Source: Mycobacteriales bacterium
GTDB lineage: Bacteria > Actinomycetota > Actinomycetes > Mycobacteriales > SCTD01
Reading direction: 5' to 3'
Assembly: GCA_030697205.1 (NCBI GenBank)
Contig: JAUYQP010000047.1
Location: 62,001 to 126,000 of the forward strand
Length of the DNA: 64,000 nt
Below the pieces are notes generated by a model. It searched no databases, was not told the origin of the DNA, and saw only the letters and a list, made by a program, of their open reading frames with translations. Shown here piece by piece: positions 8,604 through 16,676 of this stretch; within the stretch, counting starts at the first letter, position 1; each line of letters starts with the position of its first letter. A program made the position numbers and the translations under genes.

Positions 8604-10073
8604 CTAGGGCGGGGACGTGCCGCGCAGCTGCTCCTGCTCGACGAGCGCCTCCCGGTCGCGCAGTCGATCCAGCCCGGCAAGCGGTTGGCGCATCCGGTGG
8701 TTGCCGGCAAGCAGCTCGCGGTCACGGTCGAGGAAGGCCCAGTAGCCGGCGGTGAAGGGGCACGCGGTCGGGCCGACCCGGACCTTGGGGTCGTAGGCGC
8801 AGGGCGTGCAGTAGTCCGACATGCGGTCGATGTACGCGCCGCCGGACGCATAGGGCTTGGTCGCCATGAGGCCGCCGTCGGCGTGCTGCGACATGCCGAC
8901 GACGTTGGGCAGCATCACCCAGTCGTAGCCGTCGACGAAGGCCTGATGGAACCAGCGGGTCAGCTCCTCCGGGTCGATGCCGCGCTGCAGCGCGTAACCA
9001 CCGAGGACCATGAGCCGCGGGATGTGGTGCACCCAGCCGCGGTCACGGACGTCGCGCAGCACCGAGGACAGGCAGTTCGCGGTGACCGCGTCGGCGTCGA
9101 GCTCCCACCACCAGTCGGGCAGCGGGGTCGTCGCGGCCAGGGCGTTGCGGTGGCGGTAGTCGTCGTCGATGTGCCAGTAGACCGACCAGATCCACTCGCG
9201 CCAGCCGAGCACCTGGCGGACGTAGCCCTCGACGCTGGCCAGCGGCGCCCGACCCTCGCGGTGCTCGCGCTCGGCTGCGCGGACCAGCTCGGAGGGGTGC
9301 AGCAGCCCGAGGTTCTGCGCGGGCGACAGCACGCTGTGCGACATCCACGGGTCGGCCGCGAGCATCGCGTCCTCGTGCGGTCCGAATCCGGCCAGCCGGG
9401 TGCGCATGAAGCGGACCGCTGCCTTGACCGCCTCGTCCCGGGTCGCCGGCAGCCAGCGGGGCCCGTCGACCCCGAGGAAGGACACCTCCCCGTCGCGCTC
9501 CCACCGGTCGAGGTCGGCGCGGACCTCCTCGTCGATCTCGTCCTCTTGCGGCCACCAGGGCTCGGGCGCCCCCAGCGTGGCGGACCGCGGCGGAGCCTCC
9601 CGGTTGTCGTGGTCGAAGTTCCACCGACCACCGACCGGCTCGGACCCCTCCATGAGCACCTCGAAGCGGGCGCGCTGCCAGCGGTAGAAGTCCTCCATCA
9701 GCAGCCGCTTGCGGCCACCGGCCCAGGCCGCGAAGTCCTCCCGCGACGTCGCGAAGCCCCGGTCCGGCAGGACCGTCACACCCCGGCTCTCGACGAAACG
9801 AAGCGCGCCCTTCGTCGTCGGGTGCACGCACTCGAGCGGCCCGGTCACGGCGGCGAGCGCCTCGTCGTAGGTCTCGACCTGCAGGACGGTCGCCCGGTCG
9901 CCGAGGTCGCGCGCGCGGTGGCGCAGCGCCGACAGCACCAGGTGCGCCTTCTGCCGGTGGATGCGGCGACGCCGGAAGACCGCCTTCGACTCGACCAGCA
10001 GCACGGGCTGGTCGCTGTCATCGAGGTAGTGCGGCCCGAGCTGGTCGGCGAACAGCCACCGGGTCTTCGTCAC
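8604..10073 (-). CDS. Iron-sulfur bacterial cryptochrome/photolyase (FeS-BCP), probable (6-4) photolyase
   Basis: The product is 489 aa and repairs UV (6-4) photoproducts using light and FAD. The N-terminal Rossmann part starts LFADQLGPHY; the helical FAD domain contains NFDHDNRE, GWREWIW and GMSQHADGG. Four cysteines at 334, 422, 425 and 438 have spacings 88, 3 and 13. From memory these match the [4Fe-4S] ligands of Agrobacterium PhrB exactly, so the cluster should be present. The GTG at 10073 follows CAGGGT by 6 nt, a weak leaderless-type site. The stop of the acyl-CoA ligase lies about 30 bp upstream, so cotranscription is possible. Confidence 0.9.
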   Translation of the reverse strand: MTKTRWLFADQLGPHYLDDSDQPVLLVESKAVFRRRRIHRQKAHLVLSALRHRARDLGDRATVLQVETYDEALAAVTGPLECVHPTTKGALRFVESRGVTVLPDRGFATSREDFAAWAGGRKRLLMEDFYRWQRARFEVLMEGSEPVGGRWNFDHDNREAPPRSATLGAPEPWWPQEDEIDEEVRADLDRWERDGEVSFLGVDGPRWLPATRDEAVKAAVRFMRTRLAGFGPHEDAMLAADPWMSHSVLSPAQNLGLLHPSELVRAAEREHREGRAPLASVEGYVRQVLGWREWIWSVYWHIDDDYRHRNALAATTPLPDWWWELDADAVTANCLSSVLRDVRDRGWVHHIPRLMVLGGYALQRGIDPEELTRWFHQAFVDGYDWVMLPNVVGMSQHADGGLMATKPYASGGAYIDRMSDYCTPCAYDPKVRVGPTACPFTAGYWAFLDRDRELLAGNHRMRQPLAGLDRLRDREALVEQEQLRGTSPP

Positions 10074-10105
10074 CCGCCCACCCTGTCGCGGGGGCGCACG
10101 CTGCG

Positions 10106-11644
10106 CTAGTTGACCTGGCGGTCCTGACCGGCCCAGTACTGCTCGCGCAGCTTGAACTTCTGCACCTTCCCGGTCGCGGTCCGCGGGATCTCCTCGCGGA
10201 CCTCGACGCTGGTCGGCGACTTGTAGCCGGCGAGGTTGGCCTTGCAGTGCGCGATCAGCTCGGCCTCGGTGGCGCTCGCCCCGGGCGCGAGCACGACGAG
10301 CGCCTTGATGGTCTCGCCCCACTTCTCGCTCGGCACCCCGATGACAGCGACCTCCGCGACCGCGGGGTGGCTGAACAGGCAGTCCTCGACCTCGATCGAC
10401 GAGACGTTCTCGCCGCCGGTGATGATGACGTCCTTCTTGCGGTCGCTGATGGTGAGGAAGCCCTCGTCGTCGATCGTGCCGCCGTCGCCGGTGTGGAACC
10501 ACCCGCCGTCGAGAGCGTCCGCGGTCGCCTCCGGCTGCTGCCAGTAGCCCTCGAGCACGACGTTGCTGCGGGCCAGCACCTCGCCGTGGTCAGAGGTCGA
10601 CAGGCGTACGCCGAGGGCCGGCTGCCCGGCCCGCGCCAGCCGTCGCGCCCGCTCCTCCGGCTCGCGCGCGTCGTCCTCGGCGCGCGCCCGGTTGACGGTG
10701 AGCAGCGGTGAGGTCTCGGTGAGGCCGTAGATCTGCAGGAACTCCCACCCGAGCTCGGCCTCGATGCGGGCGATGGTGCGCGAGGGCGGCGGGGCGCCCG
10801 CGCACACGACTCTCGTCGTACCCCGTCCGGGGATCTCGCCCTCCCAGGACTGCGCGGCCTCGAGCACCGAGGCGACGACGGCGGGCGCGGCGCACAGCAG
10901 GGTCACGCCGTGCTCGGCGACGCGGCGCAAGATGTCGGCACCGTCGACCTTGCGCAGCACGACTTGGGGTACGCCGAGACCGGTCAGTGCGAAGGGCATC
11001 CCCCAGCCGTTGGCGTGGAACATCGGCAGCGTGTGGAGGTAGACGTCGCGGTCGCTGACGCCGGCGTGCAGGGCGAAGGTGACCGCGTTGACCCAGATGT
11101 TGCGGTGCGTGATCTGGACGCCCTTGGGACGCGCGGTCGTGCCGCTCGTGTAGTTGATGGTCGCCGTCGCGTCCTCGTCGGGCTCCCACGCGGCCGGCTC
11201 GACACCGGGCCGCAGCAGCGCGTCGTCGGATTCCTTGCCGAGCAGGAAGCGGCGCTCGGCTGTGACCGACGCGAGCGAGGCGTCGAGCTCCGGGTCGATC
11301 AGCAGCGTCGTCGCGCCGGAGTGCTCGACGATGTAGCGGACCTCGGCGGGGGCGAGCCGGAAGTTCACCGGCACGAGCACCCGGCCCCAGGCGGTGACAC
11401 CGAAGAAGGACTCGAGCAGCCGGGCGCTGTTGTGGCTGACGACCGCGACCCGCTCACCGCGGCCGACGCCCAGCGCATCAAGCCCCGCGGCCATCGCGCG
11501 CGCCCGCCGGCCGAACTCGGCGTAAGTGACACTGCCAAGCCCGCCGTCCTGGGACGGTCCGGGCTCGTCGACGATGCCCGTACGCAGCGGGTAACAGGTG
11601 ATCGCCCGATCCAGGAAGTCGCTGGTGCCGAAGGGAACCTTCAT
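10106..11644 (-). CDS. Acyl-CoA ligase (AMP-binding family), complete copy A
   Basis: The product is 512 aa. It activates a carboxylic acid to acyl-AMP and then acyl-CoA. The P-loop is YTSGTTARPKG; the hinge and C-terminal motifs are GWFHTGDGG, ISDRKKDVIITGGENVS, and a catalytic Lys in PRTATGKVQKFKL. The chain length or substrate cannot be read; close relatives are medium- or long-chain fatty acyl-CoA synthetases. ATG 11644 follows TACGGT by 7 nt, suggesting a leaderless message. The first 631 bp recur at 15134-15764. Its upstream DNA belongs to the accessory block, not to the sirtuin side where the truncated copy sits. Confidence 0.9.
   Translation of the reverse strand: MKVPFGTSDFLDRAITCYPLRTGIVDEPGPSQDGGLGSVTYAEFGRRARAMAAGLDALGVGRGERVAVVSHNSARLLESFFGVTAWGRVLVPVNFRLAPAEVRYIVEHSGATTLLIDPELDASLASVTAERRFLLGKESDDALLRPGVEPAAWEPDEDATATINYTSGTTARPKGVQITHRNIWVNAVTFALHAGVSDRDVYLHTLPMFHANGWGMPFALTGLGVPQVVLRKVDGADILRRVAEHGVTLLCAAPAVVASVLEAAQSWEGEIPGRGTTRVVCAGAPPPSRTIARIEAELGWEFLQIYGLTETSPLLTVNRARAEDDAREPEERARRLARAGQPALGVRLSTSDHGEVLARSNVVLEGYWQQPEATADALDGGWFHTGDGGTIDDEGFLTISDRKKDVIITGGENVSSIEVEDCLFSHPAVAEVAVIGVPSEKWGETIKALVVLAPGASATEAELIAHCKANLAGYKSPTSVEVREEIPRTATGKVQKFKLREQYWAGQDRQVN
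11014..11644 (-). repeat. 631-bp direct repeat, copy A (5' part of acyl-CoA ligase)
   Basis: It aligns without net gaps to 15134-15764 (constant offset 4120). The two are almost identical from about codon 75 to codon 211 and clearly diverged over the first 70 codons. Similarity ends exactly at the start codon on one side and at the copy B breakpoint on the other. Confidence 0.85.
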
Positions 11645-11811
11645 GAGGTGCACCGTACGGTGCCGCACGTCCGCAGGACGGCACCCCAGCCGCCCGACTA
11701 TCAACGGGGCACGTACCCTTGGCCCTGCAGCACGTGCCGACGACCAAAGTCACGGCCGCGCGCCCGTCGCGTCTCTTCGCCCTCGTACGGCGACCTAACT
11801 AGCCTGCCTTC

Positions 11812-12849
11812 ATGGCCGACGTTCCTCCTTTCCCAGAAGCGATCAAAGCGATAGCGCTGGACGCGAACGCCATGCCGAAGGGCGCTTTCTCGCACGAGCA
11901 TCTAGTGAGGATTGCGGGCGTCGTCGAGGAGAACGAGCTCGACGCCGCGGTTTGGCTGCCAGAGCCGGTGCTCTGGGAGTGGGCAGAGCACCTATTCGGG
12001 CTGCTGCTCTCGGCCGATGCCGCCGTCGGCAGCGCCGTCCGCGCCCAGTCGACCGCTGGCCTTGCCCCTCACTGGAACCCGAACGACACGCGGCCGTCAC
12101 AGGTGGACCGCGTGCTCGCGGAGCTCGAACGCTGCATCGCAGACGTGGATGGAGTCGAGATCCTGCGCCTCAGCTCCTATCCAGGGATCGCGGGGGCTGC
12201 GCTGCGCGACCAGGTCCTCCAGGTGGGCACAGGGCGCCGCAAGACCAGCGGGGAGCTGCGGATCAAGACCGGCGCTTCGGACTCGGCGTCCTTCCGGCTC
12301 ATAGAGGCCGCCGCGGCTACAGCGGACGACCCGGTGATCGTCATCTCCAACGATCGCGACGCGAGGACCTACTTTGCGAGCAGCGCGACGGTCTCCGTCT
12401 TCCCGGACTGGTGGACGCTACACAGGCCGCTCTTGAGGATGTCGCCGGCGCACGAGGTGCAGCGCCTGCGAATCGCAACCGAACTCGCCGGACGGCTTGA
12501 GACCGCGAGCGACGTCGACCTCACGGGCGCGACCGTCAGCGGTGGAAGCGGCACGTTCCCGCTCCTATTTGACTCCAGCCTCTACCTGAGTGTCCAAGTG
12601 GACTTGCAGGGGATCAACCTCGCGATGGACTACCAAGAGCTCGACATCAGCCCGAACGGTAACGAGATCACGGGCGAGGTCCTCGGATCAGTCAGCCTGA
12701 CGGCGCAGGCAGCGTGGTGGAACGATAGGGAGGAGCGCCTCGAGCACGAGTGGGTCAACGACGACAACGTTGGGGCTGTGATCCGCTTTTCAGCGACGCG
12801 AGCCGCGTCGGGCTGGGACATCACCATCGTCGGCGTCGACGTTGACTAG
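11812..12849 (+). CDS. PIN-domain protein with C-terminal beta-rich domain
   Basis: The product is 345 aa. The first ~200 residues look like a PIN nuclease of the DUF4935 type. ALDANAM near residue 17 supplies the first Asp, Glu residues follow in EPVLWEWAEHL, and VIVISNDRDAR (about 178-188) supplies the distal acidic residues. Residues ~225-345 read as alternating beta strands with no family I recognise; this half may be a sensor or binding domain. PIN proteins usually cleave RNA, often as toxins, but no antitoxin-sized gene is adjacent. ATG 11812 follows TAGCCT by 6 nt (leaderless type). Base composition is less GC-biased at third positions than in the flanking genes. Confidence 0.6.
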   Translation: MADVPPFPEAIKAIALDANAMPKGAFSHEHLVRIAGVVEENELDAAVWLPEPVLWEWAEHLFGLLLSADAAVGSAVRAQSTAGLAPHWNPNDTRPSQVDRVLAELERCIADVDGVEILRLSSYPGIAGAALRDQVLQVGTGRRKTSGELRIKTGASDSASFRLIEAAAATADDPVIVISNDRDARTYFASSATVSVFPDWWTLHRPLLRMSPAHEVQRLRIATELAGRLETASDVDLTGATVSGGSGTFPLLFDSSLYLSVQVDLQGINLAMDYQELDISPNGNEITGEVLGSVSLTAQAAWWNDREERLEHEWVNDDNVGAVIRFSATRAASGWDITIVGVDVD

Positions 12850-12890
12850 CCCGCGGGTGGGCCATGTCGGCTGCGTGTGCGTAGCGGCAT

Positions 12891-13163
12891 CTACCCGCTG
12901 ATGGCCTCCGCCTGCATTCGCAGGTCGCGTAAGTCCTCGACTGCGAGCCTCGCCGCATGCGCCAACCTGTCCAAGCGACCCTCCGACACCGTGAGGATGT
13001 CCACGACCACGTTGTCCGGCGGGCTGACATCGCCGTAGCAGTCATGCCATGCGAACTCTGTCAGTTCCAGCACGTCAAGTGCAGCCTCCGCATCTGAGCC
13101 GAAGGCCGCTTCGACGCTAACCCGTCGTTGCTCACGTCGAGACGCTCGGCTGTTGACTGCCAC
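12891..13163 (-). CDS. Small conserved-looking protein of unknown function
   Basis: The product is 90 aa, rich in acidic residues and predicted helical, with a central LELTEFAWHDCYGDVSPPD segment that looks conserved in character. GTG 13163 is chosen because upstream codons lose protein-like character and overlap the facing gene; no clear ribosome site supports it. It is convergent with the PIN gene. Function is unknown. It could be a helper of a contact- or defence-type module, but nothing in the sequence proves that. Confidence 0.5.
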   Translation of the reverse strand: MAVNSRASRREQRRVSVEAAFGSDAEAALDVLELTEFAWHDCYGDVSPPDNVVVDILTVSEGRLDRLAHAARLAVEDLRDLRMQAEAISG

Positions 13164-13343
13164 GCACCGAGGGTAAAGCCGGACTGCCAACGCTGGGAAC
13201 GGCACTTCTTCGCGGTCGGTTAGCGTTGGCGCATCCGCTGAACTCGGGCTGAAGGGTCTTGCGTGGCCTCCAGTTCCCTTCCGATCGTTGTCGCGGTCCT
13301 TGAGGGCACAAGTCGTGCGTTGGCACGGGATCATCCGCCCGCC

Positions 13344-13718
13344 ATGACGGTCGGCCTCAACTCGCCTGAAGGAAGCGAGCAAGCGGACGACGCCCTGTCC
13401 GACATCCTGGCGCAGCACATGTTCGCTGCGGCGATCGTTTCCTTTCTGGCCATCGGGCTCTCTTTCGCTCTGGATGCGCTCGGGCTGTTTGCGCTTGAAC
13501 GTGCTTCCTTGTTGCCTGCCGCGGCGACGCTCGGCGCGATCGTGGGCAGTGCGCTCGGCGTGGGCCGAGTCGAGACATCGTCTCGAGGCTTGGACCAGTC
13601 TTTGCGGGAGACGCTCGCGATGTCTTTGGCCTGCCGATGGGGAACACGACTTGGCGCTGGCGTCGCCAGCACTGGGATGACGCTCGCCTATCTACTTGTC
13701 CCAGCCATTCGAACGTAG
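13344..13718 (+). CDS. Small polytopic membrane protein of unknown function
   Basis: The product is 124 aa with three hydrophobic segments at roughly residues 28-48, 58-76 and 105-121. ATG 13344 is preferred to an upstream ATG at 13263, which would add a poorly structured tail. No ribosome site is evident. It is convergent with the 76-aa gene ending at 13733. The region 13164-13343 between it and the previous gene holds no recognised feature. Confidence 0.4.
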   Translation: MTVGLNSPEGSEQADDALSDILAQHMFAAAIVSFLAIGLSFALDALGLFALERASLLPAAATLGAIVGSALGVGRVETSSRGLDQSLRETLAMSLACRWGTRLGAGVASTGMTLAYLLVPAIRT

Positions 13719-13732
13719 CGAGGGAACGGCAC

Positions 13733-13963
13733 CTACTCCTGGTTGGTCAGCAGGCTCTCCGCCCTGCGTTCTGCCATCCCGACCGCCGCTGGCGGAAGCC
13801 CGAAGGCCACGGCCTGCTGCTCCAACAGCGACACGGCCTCGTAGAGCCCGAAGGCGCGTCCGCGCTTGTACGAGTCATCGCCCGCCGTACGTCGCGCCTC
13901 GTCGGCCAGCGTCCAGAGGAGGTCGCCGAGGTCGCGGACGTAGGGCACAGCAGCGTCGGTCAC
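13733..13963 (-). CDS. Small helical protein of unknown function
   Basis: The product is 76 aa: two or three predicted amphipathic helices with no cysteine or known motif. The N-terminus MTDAAVPYVRDLGDLLW and the KRGRAFGLYEAVSLLEQQA stretch look like genuine coding sequence. It faces the membrane-protein gene end to end, 14 bp apart. Function is not recognised. Confidence 0.5.
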   Translation of the reverse strand: MTDAAVPYVRDLGDLLWTLADEARRTAGDDSYKRGRAFGLYEAVSLLEQQAVAFGLPPAAVGMAERRAESLLTNQE

Positions 13964-14028
13964 GCACGGAGGCTAATGCGTGGTTCTCCTCCTGTGGACA
14001 ACTCGCTTGAGCGGAAGCGTCGAACCGC

Positions 14029-14057
14029 GAGGCCAGGCTCCCCGCCAGGCGGGCCTC
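14029..14057 (-). terminator. Nested hairpin directly after the 84-aa gene
   Basis: An outer GAGGCC/GGCCTC stem encloses an inner CCCGCC/GGCGGG hairpin (14041-14053). It abuts the stop codon at 14058 of the minus-strand gene. No T-tract follows. Confidence 0.5.
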
Positions 14058-14312
14058 CTAGTCGTCGTCGCCGTCGTCCGCGGTGAACTCGTCCACAAGT
14101 TCGCGCTCCAAGAGCGCAGCCTGCACGCGCAACGCACCAAGGAGCTCTTCGCGGTTCGGCGCGCTGGTCGTTCGGTACACCCAGCTAGACCGACCCCCGT
14201 CGTCGAGGCACTTGATGACGACGAACGCTTCGACGGGCGTCCAGCCCGGTTGCAACGGGTGGAGCGACATACCAGGCAGGACTTCGGCCACGGGAAGGCG
14301 CTCGTCGGTCAT
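14058..14312 (-). CDS. Small acidic protein of unknown function
   Basis: The product is 84 aa. Order: a short beta-like N-terminus, a central strand VEAFVVIKCLDD, then WVYRTTSAPNREELLGAL and a strongly acidic tail (FTADDGDDD). I recall similar short actinobacterial proteins, also without a function. It is separated from the XRE gene by about 120 bp and may be transcribed with it. The hairpin after its stop suggests it is the last gene of its message. Confidence 0.55.
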   Translation of the reverse strand: MTDERLPVAEVLPGMSLHPLQPGWTPVEAFVVIKCLDDGGRSSWVYRTTSAPNREELLGALRVQAALLERELVDEFTADDGDDD

Positions 14313-14436
14313 CCCGGCAACCTACCGACGTGCAGCACATCCGCTGAGAAGGCCGGTTACCGGCGGTGCCCGGCTGTGCGCGGCACACAAGCGGAGCGGG
14401 GCTCCCGCTCGACACCAGCCACGGTAAGAAGGCTAA

Positions 14437-14676
14437 CTAGGAACGTCGCCCCTCGGCGTGGGCAATGACATCGCTCAGCTTGACACCCAGAGCAGCGCTC
14501 AAGGCTGTGGCCGTAGCCAACGTCATGCCGCGCTTACCCCGGACGATCAAGCCGATTGACGTCGCATGGAGGCCGGTGGCTTCAGCCAGCGCATCGAGGG
14601 ACTTCCCCTGCTCGTGCCGAAGCTCCTGGATGCGGTCTGCGACGCGCAGCGACAGACGCTGCCCGTCCTCGATCAC
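14437..14676 (-). CDS. XRE-family helix-turn-helix repressor
   Basis: The product is 79 aa, essentially one lambda-Cro/cI-type HTH. It contains RVADRIQELR, then KSLDALAEATGLHATSIGLI for helices 2-3, and RGKRGMTLATATALSAALG for helices 4-5. GTG 14676 is the start. A perfect 22-bp palindrome lies 35 bp upstream, over the promoter of a divergent gene; this is the normal layout of an XRE repressor with its operator. It probably represses the divergent small gene and perhaps itself. Confidence 0.85.
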   Translation of the reverse strand: MIEDGQRLSLRVADRIQELRHEQGKSLDALAEATGLHATSIGLIVRGKRGMTLATATALSAALGVKLSDVIAHAEGRRS

Positions 14677-14697
14677 GGGATCGACGCTATGGCCGTC

Positions 14698-14725
14698 TAG
14701 ACACTGGCGTCATCCAGACTATAGT
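14698..14725 (+). promoter_or_regulatory. Strong promoter of the gene divergent from the XRE repressor
   Basis: TAGACA (14698-14703, five of six matches to TTGACA), a 16-bp spacer and TATAGT (14720-14725) are present. This is the closest match to a housekeeping promoter in the window. The start codons at 14730 and 14733 fall where transcription should begin, so the message is probably leaderless. Confidence 0.65.
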
Positions 14726-14732
14726 CTGGATG
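14711..14732. promoter_or_regulatory. Perfect 22-bp palindrome, probable XRE operator
   Basis: The half-site CATCCAGACTA is followed immediately by its exact reverse complement with no spacer. The centre CTATAG is also the -10 element. Binding here would block the divergent promoter directly. Confidence 0.7.
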
Positions 14733-15047
14733 ATGCGCGAGGCGGGCAGGAAAAAAATTCTCGAACTTGCCGCCTTGCGTCTGCTCGTCGCACAGCTCCA
14801 GCGCGAGCTTGCCGAACTCAAGGGATTCTCGGGCAGCTTGACCACCGGCACGACCAGAGGACTGCCGATCAAGTGGCCCGTCCCACGGACATCACCCACC
14901 CCAGTTTCACGCTCCGTAGCTCGGCCTCCACCCGAGCGAAGGCCCACTGAGGAAGAGGCCCTTGAAAGCTTCTACCAGCTCTACGGGAAGCTCGTCGCCG
15001 CCAGGATTCGTCGGGACGAAGCTCAGCACTGCACCTCAGAGACATGA
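14733..15047 (+). CDS. Small basic protein of unknown function under the XRE operator
   Basis: The product is 104 aa (one more if ATG 14730 is used). The N-terminus is a leucine-rich amphipathic helix (KKILELAALRLLVAQLQREL). A proline-rich linker with PPPERRPTEEE follows, then a second helix ending in AARIRRDEAQH. No family is recognised. The strong leaderless promoter and overlapping repressor palindrome argue that it is real and kept silent. A toxin, a phage-like regulator or a repressor antagonist are possibilities that the sequence does not separate. Confidence 0.5.
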   Translation: MREAGRKKILELAALRLLVAQLQRELAELKGFSGSLTTGTTRGLPIKWPVPRTSPTPVSRSVARPPPERRPTEEEALESFYQLYGKLVAARIRRDEAQHCTSET

Positions 15048-15133
15048 GCAAGCTTGGGCATCGCGATCAAGCTGTCACGCGCATAGCCGCACGTCAGAGA
15101 CCTGCGGGCTGCATACCCCAAGGCTTCCATCAA

Positions 15134-15764
15134 CGTGGAACATCGGCAGCGTGTGGAGGTAGACGTCGCGGTCGCTGACGCCGGCGTGCAGGGCGAAGGT
15201 GACCGCGTTGACCCAGATGTTGCGGTGCGTGATCTGCACGCCCTTGGGCCGCGCGGTCGTGCCGCTCGTGTAGTTGATGGTCGCCGTCGCGTCCTCGTCG
15301 GGCTCCCACGCGGCCGGCTCGACACCGGGCCGGAGCAGCGCGTCGTCGGACTCCTTGCCCAGCAGGAAGCGGCGCTCGGCGGTGATCGACGCGAGCGAGG
15401 CGTCGAGCTCCGGGTCGATCAGCAGCGTGGTGGCGCCGGAGTGCTCGACGATGTAGCCGACCTCGGCGGGCGCGAGCCGGAAGTTGACCGGCACGAGCAC
15501 CCGCCCCCAGGCCGTGACGCCGAAGAAGGACTCCAGCAGCCGGGCGCTGTTGTGGCTGACGACCGCGACCCGCTCGCCTCGAGCGACGCCCAGCTCATCG
15601 AGCCCCGCGGCCATCGCGCGCGCCCGCGTGGCGAGGTCGGCGTAGGTCTGGGTCCCGAGTCCACCGTCCTGCGCCTCGCCGGGCTCGTCCACCACCCCGG
15701 TGCGGGAGCCGTAGCAGAGCGCGCCGCGCTCGAGGAAGTCACTGGTCGAGAAGGGGACCTTCAT
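15134..15764 (-). pseudogene. Truncated acyl-CoA ligase, copy B (N-terminal 211 codons only)
   Basis: It begins with a proper ATG (15764), with TAGGTT six bases upstream, and follows copy A codon for codon to HTLPMFH. It then leaves the family abruptly at about 15134 and reads unrelated residues to a stop at 15075. The P-loop (YTSGTTARPKG) is present, but the hinge and catalytic Lys domain are lost, so the product cannot be an active ligase. The breakpoint is the right boundary of the accessory block. Its upstream region faces the sirtuin gene and appears to be the older chromosomal context. Confidence 0.85.
15134..15764 (-). repeat. 631-bp direct repeat, copy B
   Basis: Same orientation as 11014-11644. 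Recombination between the copies would delete the 3.5-kb block and leave one intact ligase. Confidence 0.85.
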
Positions 15765-15828
15765 GACCGCAACCTACGACCCCGGTGTGGAACGTGCTGG
15801 ACACGCGGACGCGCGGCACACTGATGGG

Positions 15829-16647
15829 GTGAGCGAGCTGCGGGAGGTCGTCGCGGGCGGTGACGTGCTGGTGCTGACCGGTGCCGGGCTGTCGACGGCC
15901 TCGGGCATCCCGGACTACCGCGGGCCGCAGGGGTCGCTGCGGCGGCACACCCCGATGACGCACCAGGCCTTCACTGGCAGCCCCGAGGCGCGGCAGCGCT
16001 ACTGGGCGCGCAGCCACCTCGGCTGGTCGCGCTTCGGCACGGCGTCCCCCAACCCGGGCCACCTGGCCGTGACCGCTCTGCAGGACCTCGGCCTGCTCAT
16101 CGGGGTCGTCACGCAGAACGTCGACGGCCTGCACACAGCCGCCGGCACCCGCGACGTGGTCGACCTGCACGGCCGTCTCGACCGGGTGGTGTGCCTCGAC
16201 TGCGGCGACGTGACCGCCCGTGACCTGCTGGCGGCCCGGCTCGCCGACACCAACACCGGCTGGACCGCGCGGGCCGGCCACCTCAACCCCGACGGCGACG
16301 TCGAGCTCGACGACGAGAGCGGCTTCACGGTCGTGGACTGCCTGCGCTGCGGCAGTGTCCTCAAGCCTGACGTCGTGTTCTTCGGCGGCTCGGTACCGCG
16401 GGACCTCGTCGAGCAGACCTACGCGCTCGCCGACCGGGCCCGGGCGCTGCTCGTCCTCGGCTCGTCGCTGCAGGTCATGTCGGGCTACCGCTTCGCCCTG
16501 CACGCGGCCAAGCGCGGTGTGCCGGTGGTGCTGGTCAACCAGGGCGAGACGCGGGCCGACCACCTCGCAGCCCTGAAGGTCGAGGCTCCCCTGCAGGACG
16601 TCCTGCCCGCGCTGGCGAAAGCACTGGCGCCCGCGGCGATCGCCTGA
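15829..16647 (+). CDS. NAD-dependent protein deacylase, sirtuin (SIR2) family
   Basis: The product is 272 aa. It removes acyl groups from protein lysines using NAD. It contains the NAD loop GAGLSTASGIPDYR, QNVDGLH, and the catalytic His in VDLHGRL. Two zinc pairs are present (CLDCGD and CLRCG), followed by FFGGSVP and GSSLQV. The GTG at 15829 is used because family similarity starts at SELREVVAGG; an earlier ATG at 15763 overlaps the ligase start and adds 22 unrelated residues. Position next to an acyl-CoA ligase start fits a role in reversing acylation, a frequent bacterial sirtuin target, but this is inference. Confidence 0.9.
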   Translation: MSELREVVAGGDVLVLTGAGLSTASGIPDYRGPQGSLRRHTPMTHQAFTGSPEARQRYWARSHLGWSRFGTASPNPGHLAVTALQDLGLLIGVVTQNVDGLHTAAGTRDVVDLHGRLDRVVCLDCGDVTARDLLAARLADTNTGWTARAGHLNPDGDVELDDESGFTVVDCLRCGSVLKPDVVFFGGSVPRDLVEQTYALADRARALLVLGSSLQVMSGYRFALHAAKRGVPVVLVNQGETRADHLAALKVEAPLQDVLPALAKALAPAAIA

Positions 16648-16676
16648 CAGTCTCTCCCCGACTCGGGGGAGGTCCT

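Noticed and set aside
13733-14676. XRE gene plus the 84-aa or 76-aa genes as a classical toxin-antitoxin pair
   Set aside because: The small genes have no RelE, HigB, HipA or other toxin signature, and the spacing is too wide for a coupled pair.
11645-15133. The accessory block as a prophage, integrative element or insertion sequence
   Set aside because: No integrase, transposase, structural phage gene, tRNA target or terminal inverted repeat was found. Only the ligase repeats mark its borders.
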